Below are positions 35,260-42,729 of a stretch of DNA of 64,000 nucleotides, in pieces. The stretch covers positions 372,001 to 436,000 of the forward strand of contig NZ_JARUND010000001.1 of the NCBI RefSeq assembly GCF_036898825.1, written 5' to 3'. Made by a program: the position numbers and the translations under genes. The notes beneath the pieces are model-generated. The model did not search any database and was not told where the DNA came from. It worked only from the letters and a program-made list of their open reading frames with translations. The stretch comes from Streptomyces sp. B21-083 (GTDB taxonomy: Bacteria > Actinomycetota > Actinomycetes > Streptomycetales > Streptomycetaceae). Each line of letters starts with the position of its first letter. The stretch's first letter is position 1.

Positions 35260-35844
35260 GTGACCAAGTCCAGTACGACAGTGCGGCAGCGGATCGTGGC
35301 CGGTGCGGCCGACATGATCAGCAGGCGCGGCCTGAACGCCACGAGCATCCGCGAGACGGCCAAGCACGCCCGGGCGCCGCTCGGCTCGACGTATCACTAC
35401 TTCCCGGAGGGCAAGCAGCAGCTTGTCACCGAGGCCGTCCGCTACACGGGCGCCTGGACCGCCAACAGTCTGCGCAGGGAGCTGGAGGCGGGACCGGTCG
35501 CCGGGCTTCGCGCCTTCCTCGCTCTGTGGCGCAAGATCGTCGTCGACAGCGATTTCCGGGCCGGCTGTCCCGTCCTGGCCGTCTCCGTCGAGGAGCCTCC
35601 CACCGACGAGCCGACAACCGCTCTTCTGGCCGCCGCCGACGTCTTCACCGAGTGGGAGAACCTACTGGCCGGATCGTTGCGGGAGCACGGAGTCGAGGCT
35701 CGGCGGGCGGCTCAGCTCGCGACGCTGATCGTCGCGGCGGTCGAAGGGACCGTGGCCATGTGCCGCGCCAAACGCAGCACACAGCCCCTCGACGACACAG
35801 CCGAACAGTTGCAGATCCTTATCGTCTCCGCGATCGAGGACTGA
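35260..35844 (+). CDS. TetR-family transcriptional regulator
   Basis: 194 aa from GTG 35260, with AGAAGGGA about 8 nt upstream; the GTG at 35236 overlaps the operator and is less likely. DNA-binding domain: VRQRIVAGAADMISRRGLNA, TSIRETAKHARAPLGSTYHY, FPEGKQQLV. The C-terminal part fits the LmrA/YxaF-like subgroup (FRAGCPVLAVSVEEPP). Matching operators lie before this gene, before the ABM/ADH operon and before the tautomerase-like gene, so it should control all three. It converges on the tautomerase-like gene with a 2-bp gap. Confidence 0.9.
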   Translation: MTKSSTTVRQRIVAGAADMISRRGLNATSIRETAKHARAPLGSTYHYFPEGKQQLVTEAVRYTGAWTANSLRRELEAGPVAGLRAFLALWRKIVVDSDFRAGCPVLAVSVEEPPTDEPTTALLAAADVFTEWENLLAGSLREHGVEARRAAQLATLIVAAVEGTVAMCRAKRSTQPLDDTAEQLQILIVSAIED

Positions 35845-35846
35845 CC

Positions 35847-36323
35847 TCACGCCCCCAGCGCCGCGCGGACGGCTTTGACCCGCCCCTCGGTGAAGACCCC
35901 GCTCTCAAGGAGCGGCAGGACGGACAGCACACCCCCGGACGATCCCCAGCTGCCCTCGTCGATCACTCGGAAGTTGACCCACCAGGCCGGCGCCGGCTTC
36001 GCCAGCCCGCAGGCCGCCGCGAGGGCGGCCAGCACCCGCTCGATCACCTCGGCCCGGACATCCCGCTGCCAGGCGGCGTCCATGACCGCGACGTCGATCA
36101 CCATGACGTCGAGATCGTGAGCGGTGTCGGCCAACAGCTGCCCGCCGATGGCCATCATGTCCCGCTCGCGCTCGACGAAGTGAACCTGAAACCCGGCCCG
36201 GGCGGCCGGAGCGTGCTGCCCGACCTCGGGCACCAACACCGCGTCGGTCAGCGTCTCAGCCAACTCCCGGCGCTGCGCGAGATCCAGGCGCCCCTTCGGG
36301 GAATTCACGGTGATGATCGTCAT
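35847..36323 (-). CDS. Tautomerase-family-like protein
   Basis: 158 aa. Begins MTIITVNSPKGRLDLAQRRE and continues LAETLTDAVLVPEVGQ, FQVHFVERERDMMAIGGQLL, then a second half VMVIDVAVMDAAWQRDVRAE and VIERVLAALAAACG, which resembles a duplicated 4-oxalocrotonate tautomerase-like fold. The catalytic N-terminal Pro of true tautomerases is not at position 2 (Thr here), so enzymatic tautomerisation is doubtful. An operator (36333-36350) lies 10 bp before the ATG, placing the gene under the neighbouring TetR protein. Confidence 0.75.
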   Translation of the reverse strand: MTIITVNSPKGRLDLAQRRELAETLTDAVLVPEVGQHAPAARAGFQVHFVERERDMMAIGGQLLADTAHDLDVMVIDVAVMDAAWQRDVRAEVIERVLAALAAACGLAKPAPAWWVNFRVIDEGSWGSSGGVLSVLPLLESGVFTEGRVKAVRAALGA

Positions 36324-36332
36324 GACAGCCTC

Positions 36333-36350
36333 CTATGACAGTCGTTATAG
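36333..36350. promoter_or_regulatory. TetR-type operator before the tautomerase-like gene
   Basis: CTATGAC (36333-36339), AGTC, GTTATAG (36344-36350): near-perfect inverted repeat of the pattern seen at 33316-33333 and 35213-35234. It lies between the tautomerase-like start and its probable promoter. Confidence 0.75.
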
Positions 36351-36537
36351 AGCATCGGCAGGCTACACAGTCACCGAGCCGCCGTCATACCGGGCGTCAC
36401 TCCGAACGGGTTCGGCCCGGTCGGCGCGATGACGGGCCGCGTGCACACCGAGTCGGGCGGTCACGCCCGTCATCCGGACGGTCATCATGACGACCGCTTT
36501 CCTGGTTTCTCCTTGGTGGCCCTCTGCGGACCTGGCG

Positions 36538-37386
36538 TCAGGCGAGGTCGTCGAGGTCTTCCTCGGTGAGGGTGATCGTGGCGGCGGCCATGTTGTCCGC
36601 CAGGTGCGCGAGGGAGCCCGTACCAGGGATGGCCAGGGTTACCGGTGAGGATGCCAGCAGCCAGGCCAGGCCGATCCGGGACACGGACGCGTCGTGCCGG
36701 GCGGCGACCTTGGCCAGCCGCTCGTCGTCGAGTTCCCGGCCGCCGCCGAGCGGGAAGAAGGGCACGAACGCGATGCCGGCCTCCTCGCAGGCGGCCAGCA
36801 ACTCCGCGTCGCCGCGCCGGGCGGCGTGGTACGCGTTCTGCACGGCCACCACCGGCGCTATCGCCCGGGCCTCCGCGAGGTGGTCGACGTCGATGTTGCT
36901 GAGGCCGAGGTGACGGATCAGGCCCTCCTCGCGCAGCGCCGCGAGCGCCTCGAAGCGGGCGGCGAGGGATTCACCACGCGGGGGTGCCATGGGGCCGATA
37001 CGCAGGTACACCAGGTCCAGGCGATCCACGCCCAGGCCTTCGAGGTTGGCCTCGACAAGGCCGCGCATATCTCCCGGGGTGGCGTGGTGCAGGCCGCCGG
37101 AGCCGATGATCGGGCCCACCTTGGTGGCGATGACCAGGTCCGACGGGTAGGGGTGAAGGGCCTCACGGATGAGGGTGTTGGCGCGCACCGCACCGCCGGC
37201 ACTGAAGTAGAAGTCGGCGGTGTCGAGGTGGTTGACGCCGAGCTCGACGGCACGGCGCAGTACGGCACGGCCGGTCTCGGGCTCGCGGGCGGGGCCACCC
37301 ATGCCGTCCTTGGACGGCAGGCGCATGGCACCGAAGCCGAGCCGGTTGACGGCCAGGTCCCCGCCGAGGCGGAATTCATTGCTCAT
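36538..37386 (-). CDS. Aldo/keto reductase
   Basis: 282 aa from ATG 37386; the longer frame to 37701 overlaps the divergent gene. Barrel enzyme reducing carbonyls with NADPH. N-terminus LGGDLAVNRLGFGAMRLPSK, catalytic Asp and Tyr in VNHLDTADFYFSAGG, Lys in VIATKVGP, His position replaced (LVYLRIGPMAPP rather than the usual LxxxHxxD), and the cofactor end ATITLTEEDLDDL. The missing catalytic His is common in this Streptomyces subgroup. It is divergent from a regulator 72 bp away. A 10-bp inverted repeat at 36428-36474 may terminate it. Confidence 0.9.
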   Translation of the reverse strand: MSNEFRLGGDLAVNRLGFGAMRLPSKDGMGGPAREPETGRAVLRRAVELGVNHLDTADFYFSAGGAVRANTLIREALHPYPSDLVIATKVGPIIGSGGLHHATPGDMRGLVEANLEGLGVDRLDLVYLRIGPMAPPRGESLAARFEALAALREEGLIRHLGLSNIDVDHLAEARAIAPVVAVQNAYHAARRGDAELLAACEEAGIAFVPFFPLGGGRELDDERLAKVAARHDASVSRIGLAWLLASSPVTLAIPGTGSLAHLADNMAAATITLTEEDLDDLA

Positions 37387-37458
37387 GAACTCAGCCTGCA
37401 CGGCCCCAAACCTGCTGACGAGGCTGTGACACCTTGCTGCCAGGGGCACAATGAACGC

Positions 37459-38148
37459 ATGCCACAGACCATGATCCTCACCGGTGATCTTGAGTTCCGG
37501 GCACGAGTCGTACCCCTGACGGAGTCGGTCGACGCGGAATGGGTCAGCGCGGCGCGCGATCTCGACACCTGGCCCGGCTCCCGGGAGGCCGCACGACTGC
37601 GGATACGACGTGACGGCGCACACCGGGCCCGCAAGCTGTACAGCCCGGCCGTACTCACCGACGAACGCGACCGGGAGACCCTCCGCGAGATGACCGCCCA
37701 CGGCATGCGGGTGCGCATCGCCGCCACCCCGCTGCCCCAGGGAACGGTCTTCATCGACCGGCGGACCATGATCCTCACCGCTCCCGTATCCACGTCCGCG
37801 TCCGCCTCCGCGTCACCGACCGCTCGCGACCACGGGCACCGTACGTACACCATGAGCGTGGAACCCGCCCTGGTCAGCGGGGCGTACGCGCTTTTCGAGG
37901 CCGCGTGGGAAGCCGCTACCGACCTGGCGGTCTTCTTCCAGCCCGAGCGTCCTCAGATCGGGACACAGGCCCGTACGGTGCTGTCCGCACTGGCGTCCGG
38001 TGCGACCGACGCGGCAGCCGCACGGGAACTGGGTATGTCGCTGCGCACCTACCGCCGCCGGGTCGCCGAGCTCCTCGTCATGCTGGGCGCGGACTCACGC
38101 TTCCAGGCCGGCATGCGCGCGGGCGAGTTGGGCCTCCATCGCGGGTGA
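37459..38148 (+). CDS. Helix-turn-helix transcriptional regulator (LuxR-like C-terminus)
   Basis: 229 aa from ATG 37459. The N-terminal about 150 residues look like a TrmB/phospholipase D-like effector domain (VYSPAVLTDERDRETLREM-type segment, GMRVRIAATPLPQGTVFIDR, TYTMSVEPALVSGAYALFEA). A low-complexity Ser/Ala stretch (TSASASASPTARD) interrupts it. The C-terminal helix-turn-helix is QARTVLSALASGATDAAAAR followed by ELGMSLRTYRRRVAELLVML. Divergent from the aldo/keto reductase, so it probably controls that gene. Confidence 0.8.
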   Translation: MPQTMILTGDLEFRARVVPLTESVDAEWVSAARDLDTWPGSREAARLRIRRDGAHRARKLYSPAVLTDERDRETLREMTAHGMRVRIAATPLPQGTVFIDRRTMILTAPVSTSASASASPTARDHGHRTYTMSVEPALVSGAYALFEAAWEAATDLAVFFQPERPQIGTQARTVLSALASGATDAAAARELGMSLRTYRRRVAELLVMLGADSRFQAGMRAGELGLHRG

Positions 38149-38237
38149 GCGGCTCTCTTCCGGAGCCCTCGTCCGGGTCGGGCGCGCCCCGGAGTTCTCA
38201 GTCCGGCCAGGCTTCGCGTACTGCGTGGTCAGCATGG

Positions 38238-38420
38238 GTCGGCGAGGTGGTGTGCGACTGCGACGTGCTCACCGTCCCGGGCTGCGATGTCCGTCTCGTC
38301 GTGTACACGGTGGCCGCCGGTTCCGTGGATGCCGAAAAGCTGGACTTCCTGCGGGTCACGAACGGCGTCCGTGCCGACGGCTCCTCACCTGCGGAGCCCG
38401 GTCTGTTCTCCACGCCGTAA
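38238..38420 (+). pseudogene. C-terminal remnant of an MmyB-type XRE regulator
   Basis: 60 residues, VGEVVCDCDVLTVPGCDVRL then VVYTVAAGSVDAEKLDFLRV, match the end of the MmyB-like ligand-binding domain found in many Streptomyces XRE regulators (pattern HPxVGxLxLxYDxLxLPG, then LVVYTAxPGSxxAExLxLL). The helix-turn-helix and most of the sensor domain are absent, so this is a truncated scar. Such regulators often sit beside oxidoreductases like the neighbouring aldo/keto reductase. Confidence 0.7.
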
Positions 38421-38852
38421 CGACCGGGCCGGCGGTATCTCCGGCGTGTGCTGTGTCAGTCGCGGACGCGGAGGTCGCGCCAGCGGGCGGTGAGTCCCTG
38501 TCCGCGCCGGGAAGTGCCGGCACCCTCCGTGACCTGGTGCACGGCGAAGACGCCCATGCCCATGCCCATGCCCATCTTGAGTGACGCGGGGAGTTCGGCG
38601 ACCAGGGCGGGGCGGTCCCAGCCGCTGTCCCCCAGGCCCGCATCTCGCCCGACCGGGCGCGGCTGCTGGTGCGCGCGTTCGCGCCGAACGCCTCGACGGA
38701 GTAACCGCCGTGCGGGGAAGCGGAATCGTATGAGGCCGCCTCGGCGCCGCGCTTCCGCCAGACCGCCACGTTCTCCGTAGCTGAGGAGCGGCTGGTACTT
38801 GCCGGGGACCGCGGGTCGTCTGCGGCGGTTGCCTCACACATCACTTTCGAGT
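38421..38852. other. Degraded region with GCCCAT repeat
   Basis: Contains four tandem GCCCAT units at about 38554-38577. Read on the minus strand, coding-like pieces appear in different frames: NVAVWRKRGAEAASYDSASP and VEAFGANARTSSR, then DSGWDRPALVAELPASLKMG and VFAVHQVTEGAGTSRRGQGL before a stop. This suggests a frameshifted gene whose family I cannot name. No intact gene here. Confidence 0.4.
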
Positions 38853-38873
38853 TAGCTTTCTCTAAAGCTTTCA
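38853..38873. promoter_or_regulatory. MarR operator copy 1, before the amidohydrolase
   Basis: TAGCTT-N5-AAAGCTTTCA, identical at 16 of 21 positions to the site at 40948-40968 upstream of the MarR gene. It ends 19 bp before the amidohydrolase ATG. A second palindrome CTTTCA-T-TGAAAG overlaps its right end. Confidence 0.75.
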
Positions 38874-38892
38874 TTGAAAGGAAGGTCGCATC

Positions 38893-40164
38893 ATGACCGA
38901 CACCCGATTCCTGCTGCGCAACGGCTACGTCGTCGACACCGAGTCCGCACCGGTCGCCCTGCCCGGCACCGACGTCCTGATCGAGGGCGACCGGATCATC
39001 GAGGTGGGTCCGGGGCTGTCTGCGGACGGTGCCACCGTGATCGACGCCACCGACCGGATCGTGCTGCCGGGGTTCGTCGACACCCACCGGCACCTGTGGC
39101 AGACGGCGCTCCGCGCCGGGGCCCCGGACCTGAACCTGGGCGCCTACATGAGTGTCGTCCTGGGGCAGTACGGCCCCCGGTTCCGGCCGCAGGACGTCCA
39201 CGCCGCGACCCTGGTCGGCGCACTGGAAGCCTTGGACTCGGGCATCACCACCCTGATCGACTACTCCCACGCGCTGCACACTCCCGAGCACGCCGACGCG
39301 GCCGTCGACGCCCTCCACGCCGCAGGGCTCCGCACCGTGTTCGGCTACGGCTTCCCGGCGCACGGAGCCCAGAACCCGGAGGACGTACGCAGGATCCGCA
39401 ACGAGCGCCTGTACGACGACCAGGCCCTGGTCACCATGGCGCTGGCCCCGCTCGGCCCGTCGTTCTCGCCGATCGAGACCGTGAGCGCCGACTGGAACCT
39501 GGCCCGCGATCTGGGCCTCCCCCTGACGATCCACGTCAGCAGCGGCCCGGTCGCCGCACGGCCGATCACCACCCTGCGTGAGCACGGTCTGCTTCGCGCC
39601 GACACCCTCTACGTGCACGGGAACTCGCTCGACGACGACGAACTGAAGCTGATCGCCGAGTCCGGTGGCACCGCCTCGGTCACGCCCGCCACAGAGGCCC
39701 AGATGCGCGTCGGCGCGCCGTTGGCCGACCGGCTGCGTCGCGCCGGTGTCACCGTCGGCCTCGGCGTCGACGCGGTCTCCTCGCTGCCCGGTGACATGTT
39801 CTCCCTGATGCGCGCGGCGCTGCTGGCCAGCCAGATCGCCGACACCACTCCGCTGACCGTGGGGGATGTCCTCAAGATGGCCACGCTGGACGGTGCCACC
39901 GCCTTGGGACTGGCCGACCGTATCGGCTCGCTGCGACCCGGCAAACAGGCCGACGTCATCATGCTGCGCCTCGACGACCTCAACATGCTCACCGCCGAAC
40001 GCGACCCGATCGCCGCTGTGGTCACGGCGGCGCAACCGCACAACGTGGACACGGTCCTTGTGGCCGGACAGGTCGTGAAGGCCGACGGCAGGATCCTCTA
40101 CGGCGACACCGCCCAGGCCGTCCGTGCCCTGCGCGCCACCGCCGCCGTCGTCAACGATCACTGA
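38893..40164 (+). CDS. Amidohydrolase-family enzyme (chlorohydrolase/deaminase-like)
   Basis: 423 aa metal-dependent hydrolase. Metal ligands: the HxH of strand 1 in VLPGFVDTHRHLWQTALRAG, His in LTIHVSSG, His in LYVHGNSLDDDELKLIAESG and the strand-8 Asp in VTVGLGVDAVSSLPGD. The C-terminus returns to the composite beta domain (GSLRPGKQADVIMLRLDDLN). It belongs to the AtzC/TrzN/guanine deaminase-like group that removes amino or other leaving groups from ring compounds; the substrate is unknown. GAAAGGAAGG precedes the ATG. Its upstream operator is shared with the MarR gene at 40373-40921, which points to ligand-induced control. Confidence 0.9.
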   Translation: MTDTRFLLRNGYVVDTESAPVALPGTDVLIEGDRIIEVGPGLSADGATVIDATDRIVLPGFVDTHRHLWQTALRAGAPDLNLGAYMSVVLGQYGPRFRPQDVHAATLVGALEALDSGITTLIDYSHALHTPEHADAAVDALHAAGLRTVFGYGFPAHGAQNPEDVRRIRNERLYDDQALVTMALAPLGPSFSPIETVSADWNLARDLGLPLTIHVSSGPVAARPITTLREHGLLRADTLYVHGNSLDDDELKLIAESGGTASVTPATEAQMRVGAPLADRLRRAGVTVGLGVDAVSSLPGDMFSLMRAALLASQIADTTPLTVGDVLKMATLDGATALGLADRIGSLRPGKQADVIMLRLDDLNMLTAERDPIAAVVTAAQPHNVDTVLVAGQVVKADGRILYGDTAQAVRALRATAAVVNDH

Positions 40165-40372
40165 CCCGAGGCCCGGCTCTCTTCACCATGGATCCCGCGT
40201 GTGAGCGCGGGATTTCGCCGCTCCACCCACTCCCCGGCGTTGGTCTGCCGGTCACGACGCGATACCGCCTCCCGCGCTCATCACACCAGGCAGGCCGGTG
40301 GAGGCGCCGTCGGCCCGGACCCCTCCGGCGCACGTGGGCCCCGCCCGGTGGATCCCGAGAACGCGGCGATCC

Positions 40373-40921
40373 TCAGTCCCGGCCCTGGGGTCGGGCGTTC
40401 CGCGCCGCGGAGTCACGCGGGAGCAGGCCCGGGGTGGAGGTGATGAGGTTCCGAAGCGCGACGGTCGCCGCGTCGATGACTTCTGCCGGCACGCCGTCGA
40501 AGGCGGCGTCGTGCTCGGCCGAGACGGCGAGGACCGCGCGCTCGGCGAGGGCGATGCCGTCCGATGTCAGCCGGATCCAGGTACTACGGGCGTCAGCCGG
40601 GTCGTCCTCCCGCGCGACCGCGCCGCGGGCGACCAGACGGTGGGTGACGTTGGTGGTACCGCCGGTGGAAAGCATCAGGGAGCGGGCCAGCTGATTGGGC
40701 TTCATACGGTACGGCTCACCGGCTCGGCGCAAAGTCACCAGCACGTCGAACTCAGCCGGCGTCAGCCCGAATTCGGTCAGCTCCCGCCGCAAGACGCGGT
40801 CCAGGGCCGCGGAGAGGAACATGATCCGCTTGCTCAGCTCAGACGAGGCGAACAGAATCTCGGGCAGTTCCGCACGCCACGCGCGCATCCACGCGTCCAC
40901 GGGATCGGATGTCGCTGTCAC
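40373..40921 (-). CDS. MarR-family transcriptional regulator
   Basis: About 182 aa if it starts at the GTG at 40921, six bases after a TATAGT -10 box, so a leaderless message is likely; the open frame continues to a TTG at 40969 inside the operator. Winged helix: LTEFGLTPAEFDVLVTLRRA, YRMKPNQLARSLMLSTGGTT, NVTHRLVARGAVAREDDPAD, ARSTWIRLTSDG. An operator upstream (40948-40968) matches the one before the amidohydrolase, so it should repress both. The 208 bp between the two genes holds nothing recognisable. Confidence 0.88.
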   Translation of the reverse strand: MTATSDPVDAWMRAWRAELPEILFASSELSKRIMFLSAALDRVLRRELTEFGLTPAEFDVLVTLRRAGEPYRMKPNQLARSLMLSTGGTTNVTHRLVARGAVAREDDPADARSTWIRLTSDGIALAERAVLAVSAEHDAAFDGVPAEVIDAATVALRNLITSTPGLLPRDSAARNARPQGRD

Positions 40922-40947
40922 TCCTGCACTATAGGTCACTAGCTCGA

Positions 40948-40968
40948 TAGCTTCATAAAAAGCTTTCA
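40948..40968. promoter_or_regulatory. MarR operator copy 2, before the MarR gene
   Basis: TAGCTT-N5-AAAGCTTTCA, matching 38853-38873. It lies just upstream of the TATAGT -10 box of the MarR gene, where binding would block its own transcription. Confidence 0.75.
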
Positions 40969-41063
40969 ACTAAGGATCTGATCGGCGGCTACTTCGACAG
41001 TGTTGGCACGCCCCCTTGGTGAGGTAAGCGCCGCCACACCCCAGCCTCCCGGGTCAGCGCACG

Positions 41064-41657
41064 TCACGGACCGGGCTGTCGTGGACCGGGGGCTCCCGCG
41101 CGCAAGCCGTCCATGATGAGGTCCAGGAGGCGGGTCGCCTGGGAATGCCAGTCCCCGCTGAGGTCGATCTGCCAGACACCGGCGATGGCGAGGAGAAAGT
41201 CGTCGACAGTCACTTCCGGGCGAATGGTGCCGGCCTCGTGGTTGGCGTCGAGCAGAAGCTCGATCGCGTCGACCACCAGGGAGTATCCCGGCCTTTCCGG
41301 GCCACCGGTCGCACGGGTGGCCTGCCGCAGCGCGTCGGAGAGACCGGCCTTGGCCATGGCGAAATAGGCGAGGCGGTCCATCCACTCACGCAGGGCGCGG
41401 TCAGCTTCCCTGGTCTTGAGCAACTCGGCCGCGCTGTTGGTGAGCTGCTGCACCTCATGCCGGTGCACTTCCAGGACGAGTGCCTCACGATCGGGAAAAT
41501 TGCGATAGAACGTCGCCTGTCCGACGCCCGCCTTCTTGGCGATCACACTCAGCGGCACGTCCGCCGAACGCGACAGTTCGACCAACGCCACCTCTAGAAT
41601 GCGCTCGCGATTACGCTGCGCGTCCGAGCGCTGAGGCACGTTGTTCCTCGACTCCAC
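41064..41657 (-). CDS. TetR-family transcriptional regulator
   Basis: 197 aa from GTG 41657, with GGAGG 5 nt upstream; the longer frame to 41942 is not supported. DNA-binding domain SDAQRNRERILEVALVELSR, DVPLSVIAKKAGVGQATFYR, NFPDREALVLEVHRHEVQQL. The C-terminal part (EWMDRLAYFAMAKAGLSDAL, VTVDDFLLAIAGVWQIDLSG) is the SbtR-like dimerisation domain. Divergent from the isochorismatase-like gene (287-bp gap), which is its likely target. Confidence 0.9.
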   Translation of the reverse strand: MESRNNVPQRSDAQRNRERILEVALVELSRSADVPLSVIAKKAGVGQATFYRNFPDREALVLEVHRHEVQQLTNSAAELLKTREADRALREWMDRLAYFAMAKAGLSDALRQATRATGGPERPGYSLVVDAIELLLDANHEAGTIRPEVTVDDFLLAIAGVWQIDLSGDWHSQATRLLDLIMDGLRAGAPGPRQPGP

Positions 41658-41944
41658 GCGTCCTCCTTCCGAACCCACTTCGCCCCCCTTTCCGACGGAC
41701 AGCCACCGGTACAGCCGGCGCCGGTATCGGACTGGTGTCCATTTGAGGACACCATAGTCGGCGAGCCTGCTCGGCCTGAGCGAGCGGCGCACGGTCTCGT
41801 CCTGATGCGTAGGGGCTTCGAGCCTCAAACGGGCCGTCACAACAGCCCGTTCGCGAGAAGGGCTGCTTCGCCGAAATCTCCACCGCGGCTCACCCGATCC
41901 ACCAGACTCGCTCGTGTTTCCCCAACGAAGACGGGACGGCAAGC

Positions 41945-42508
41945 ATGGCGAAAAGCGCGCTTCTGGTGATGGACGTCCAACGGGACGTCGTGGCCATCGC
42001 CGACGACGGATCCGGATATCTGCCGCGCTTGCGCAGCGCGATCGACGGTGCCCGGGTCGCCGGCATCCCCGTGATCTACGTGGTGATGGGGTTACGGCCG
42101 GGCGATCCGGAAGTCAGCCCTCGCAACCGGGTGATGGCGAACGTCGTGCGGGCCGGCCTGTTCACCGAGGGGGCCCCTGGCACCGAGATTCATCCCGATG
42201 TCGCGCCGCAGCAGGGCGACGCGGTGGTCACCAAGAGGCGCGGGAGCGCGTTCTCGGGCAGCGACCTCGACCTGGTACTCAGGGCTCGCGATATCGACAG
42301 CCTCGTTCTCACCGGCATCGCCACCAGCGCTGTGGTGCTGTCCACCCTGTGGCACGCCCTCGACCTGGACTTCGCTCTCACCGTCCTGGCGGACGCCTGC
42401 CTCGACACCGACCCCGAGGTGCACACGATGCTCACCGAGAAGCTGTTCCCGCAGTGGGCAGATGTCGTGGCCGTCGAGGACTGGCTCAAAGCCCTCGCAC
42501 GGCGATAG
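41945..42508 (+). CDS. Isochorismatase-like (cysteine hydrolase family) protein lacking the catalytic Cys
   Basis: 187 aa. Fold features: SALLVMDVQRDVV with Asp10, TKRRGSAFSGSDLD with Lys97, and VLTGIATSAVVLSTLWHALD where the nucleophilic Cys is expected. That position is Val130 (TGIATSAVV), so the Asp-Lys-Cys triad is incomplete. A related subgroup in actinobacteria also lacks the Cys, so this may be a different activity or a binding role rather than decay. Divergent from a TetR regulator. Confidence 0.85.
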   Translation: MAKSALLVMDVQRDVVAIADDGSGYLPRLRSAIDGARVAGIPVIYVVMGLRPGDPEVSPRNRVMANVVRAGLFTEGAPGTEIHPDVAPQQGDAVVTKRRGSAFSGSDLDLVLRARDIDSLVLTGIATSAVVLSTLWHALDLDFALTVLADACLDTDPEVHTMLTEKLFPQWADVVAVEDWLKALARR

Positions 42509-42686
42509 CGGGAGGCCATCAGCGGCGGGTCGCCGACCTCATGAGTGCGCCAGGGTGAGGTGGTCGGCATGGTGTCCGCTCCGGGCGGCGCACACGTGAG
42601 CGGGCCGCCGCCACGCCCCGGGGGACGACGCGGCGGCGGCCCTGGGTCCGGCGGTGTGGCGGGGTCACCCGCCGGACGTCGGTGGG

Positions 42687-42729
42687 AACGCCCGGGTGGC
42701 CGACGGGGTCGACGGCCCACCCGGGCGTT
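42687..42729. terminator. Bidirectional terminator hairpin
   Basis: AACGCCCGGGTGG (42687-42699) pairs perfectly with CCACCCGGGCGTT (42717-42729), a 13-bp stem around a 17-nt loop that can pair further. It lies between the convergent isochorismatase-like gene and the molybdo-hydroxylase remnant, ending at the stop codon of the latter. Confidence 0.85.

Noticed and set aside
38356..40161. 601-codon minus-strand frame opposite the amidohydrolase
   Set aside because: Most of it is the antisense of a clear enzyme; only the last part may contain an unrelated remnant, listed separately.
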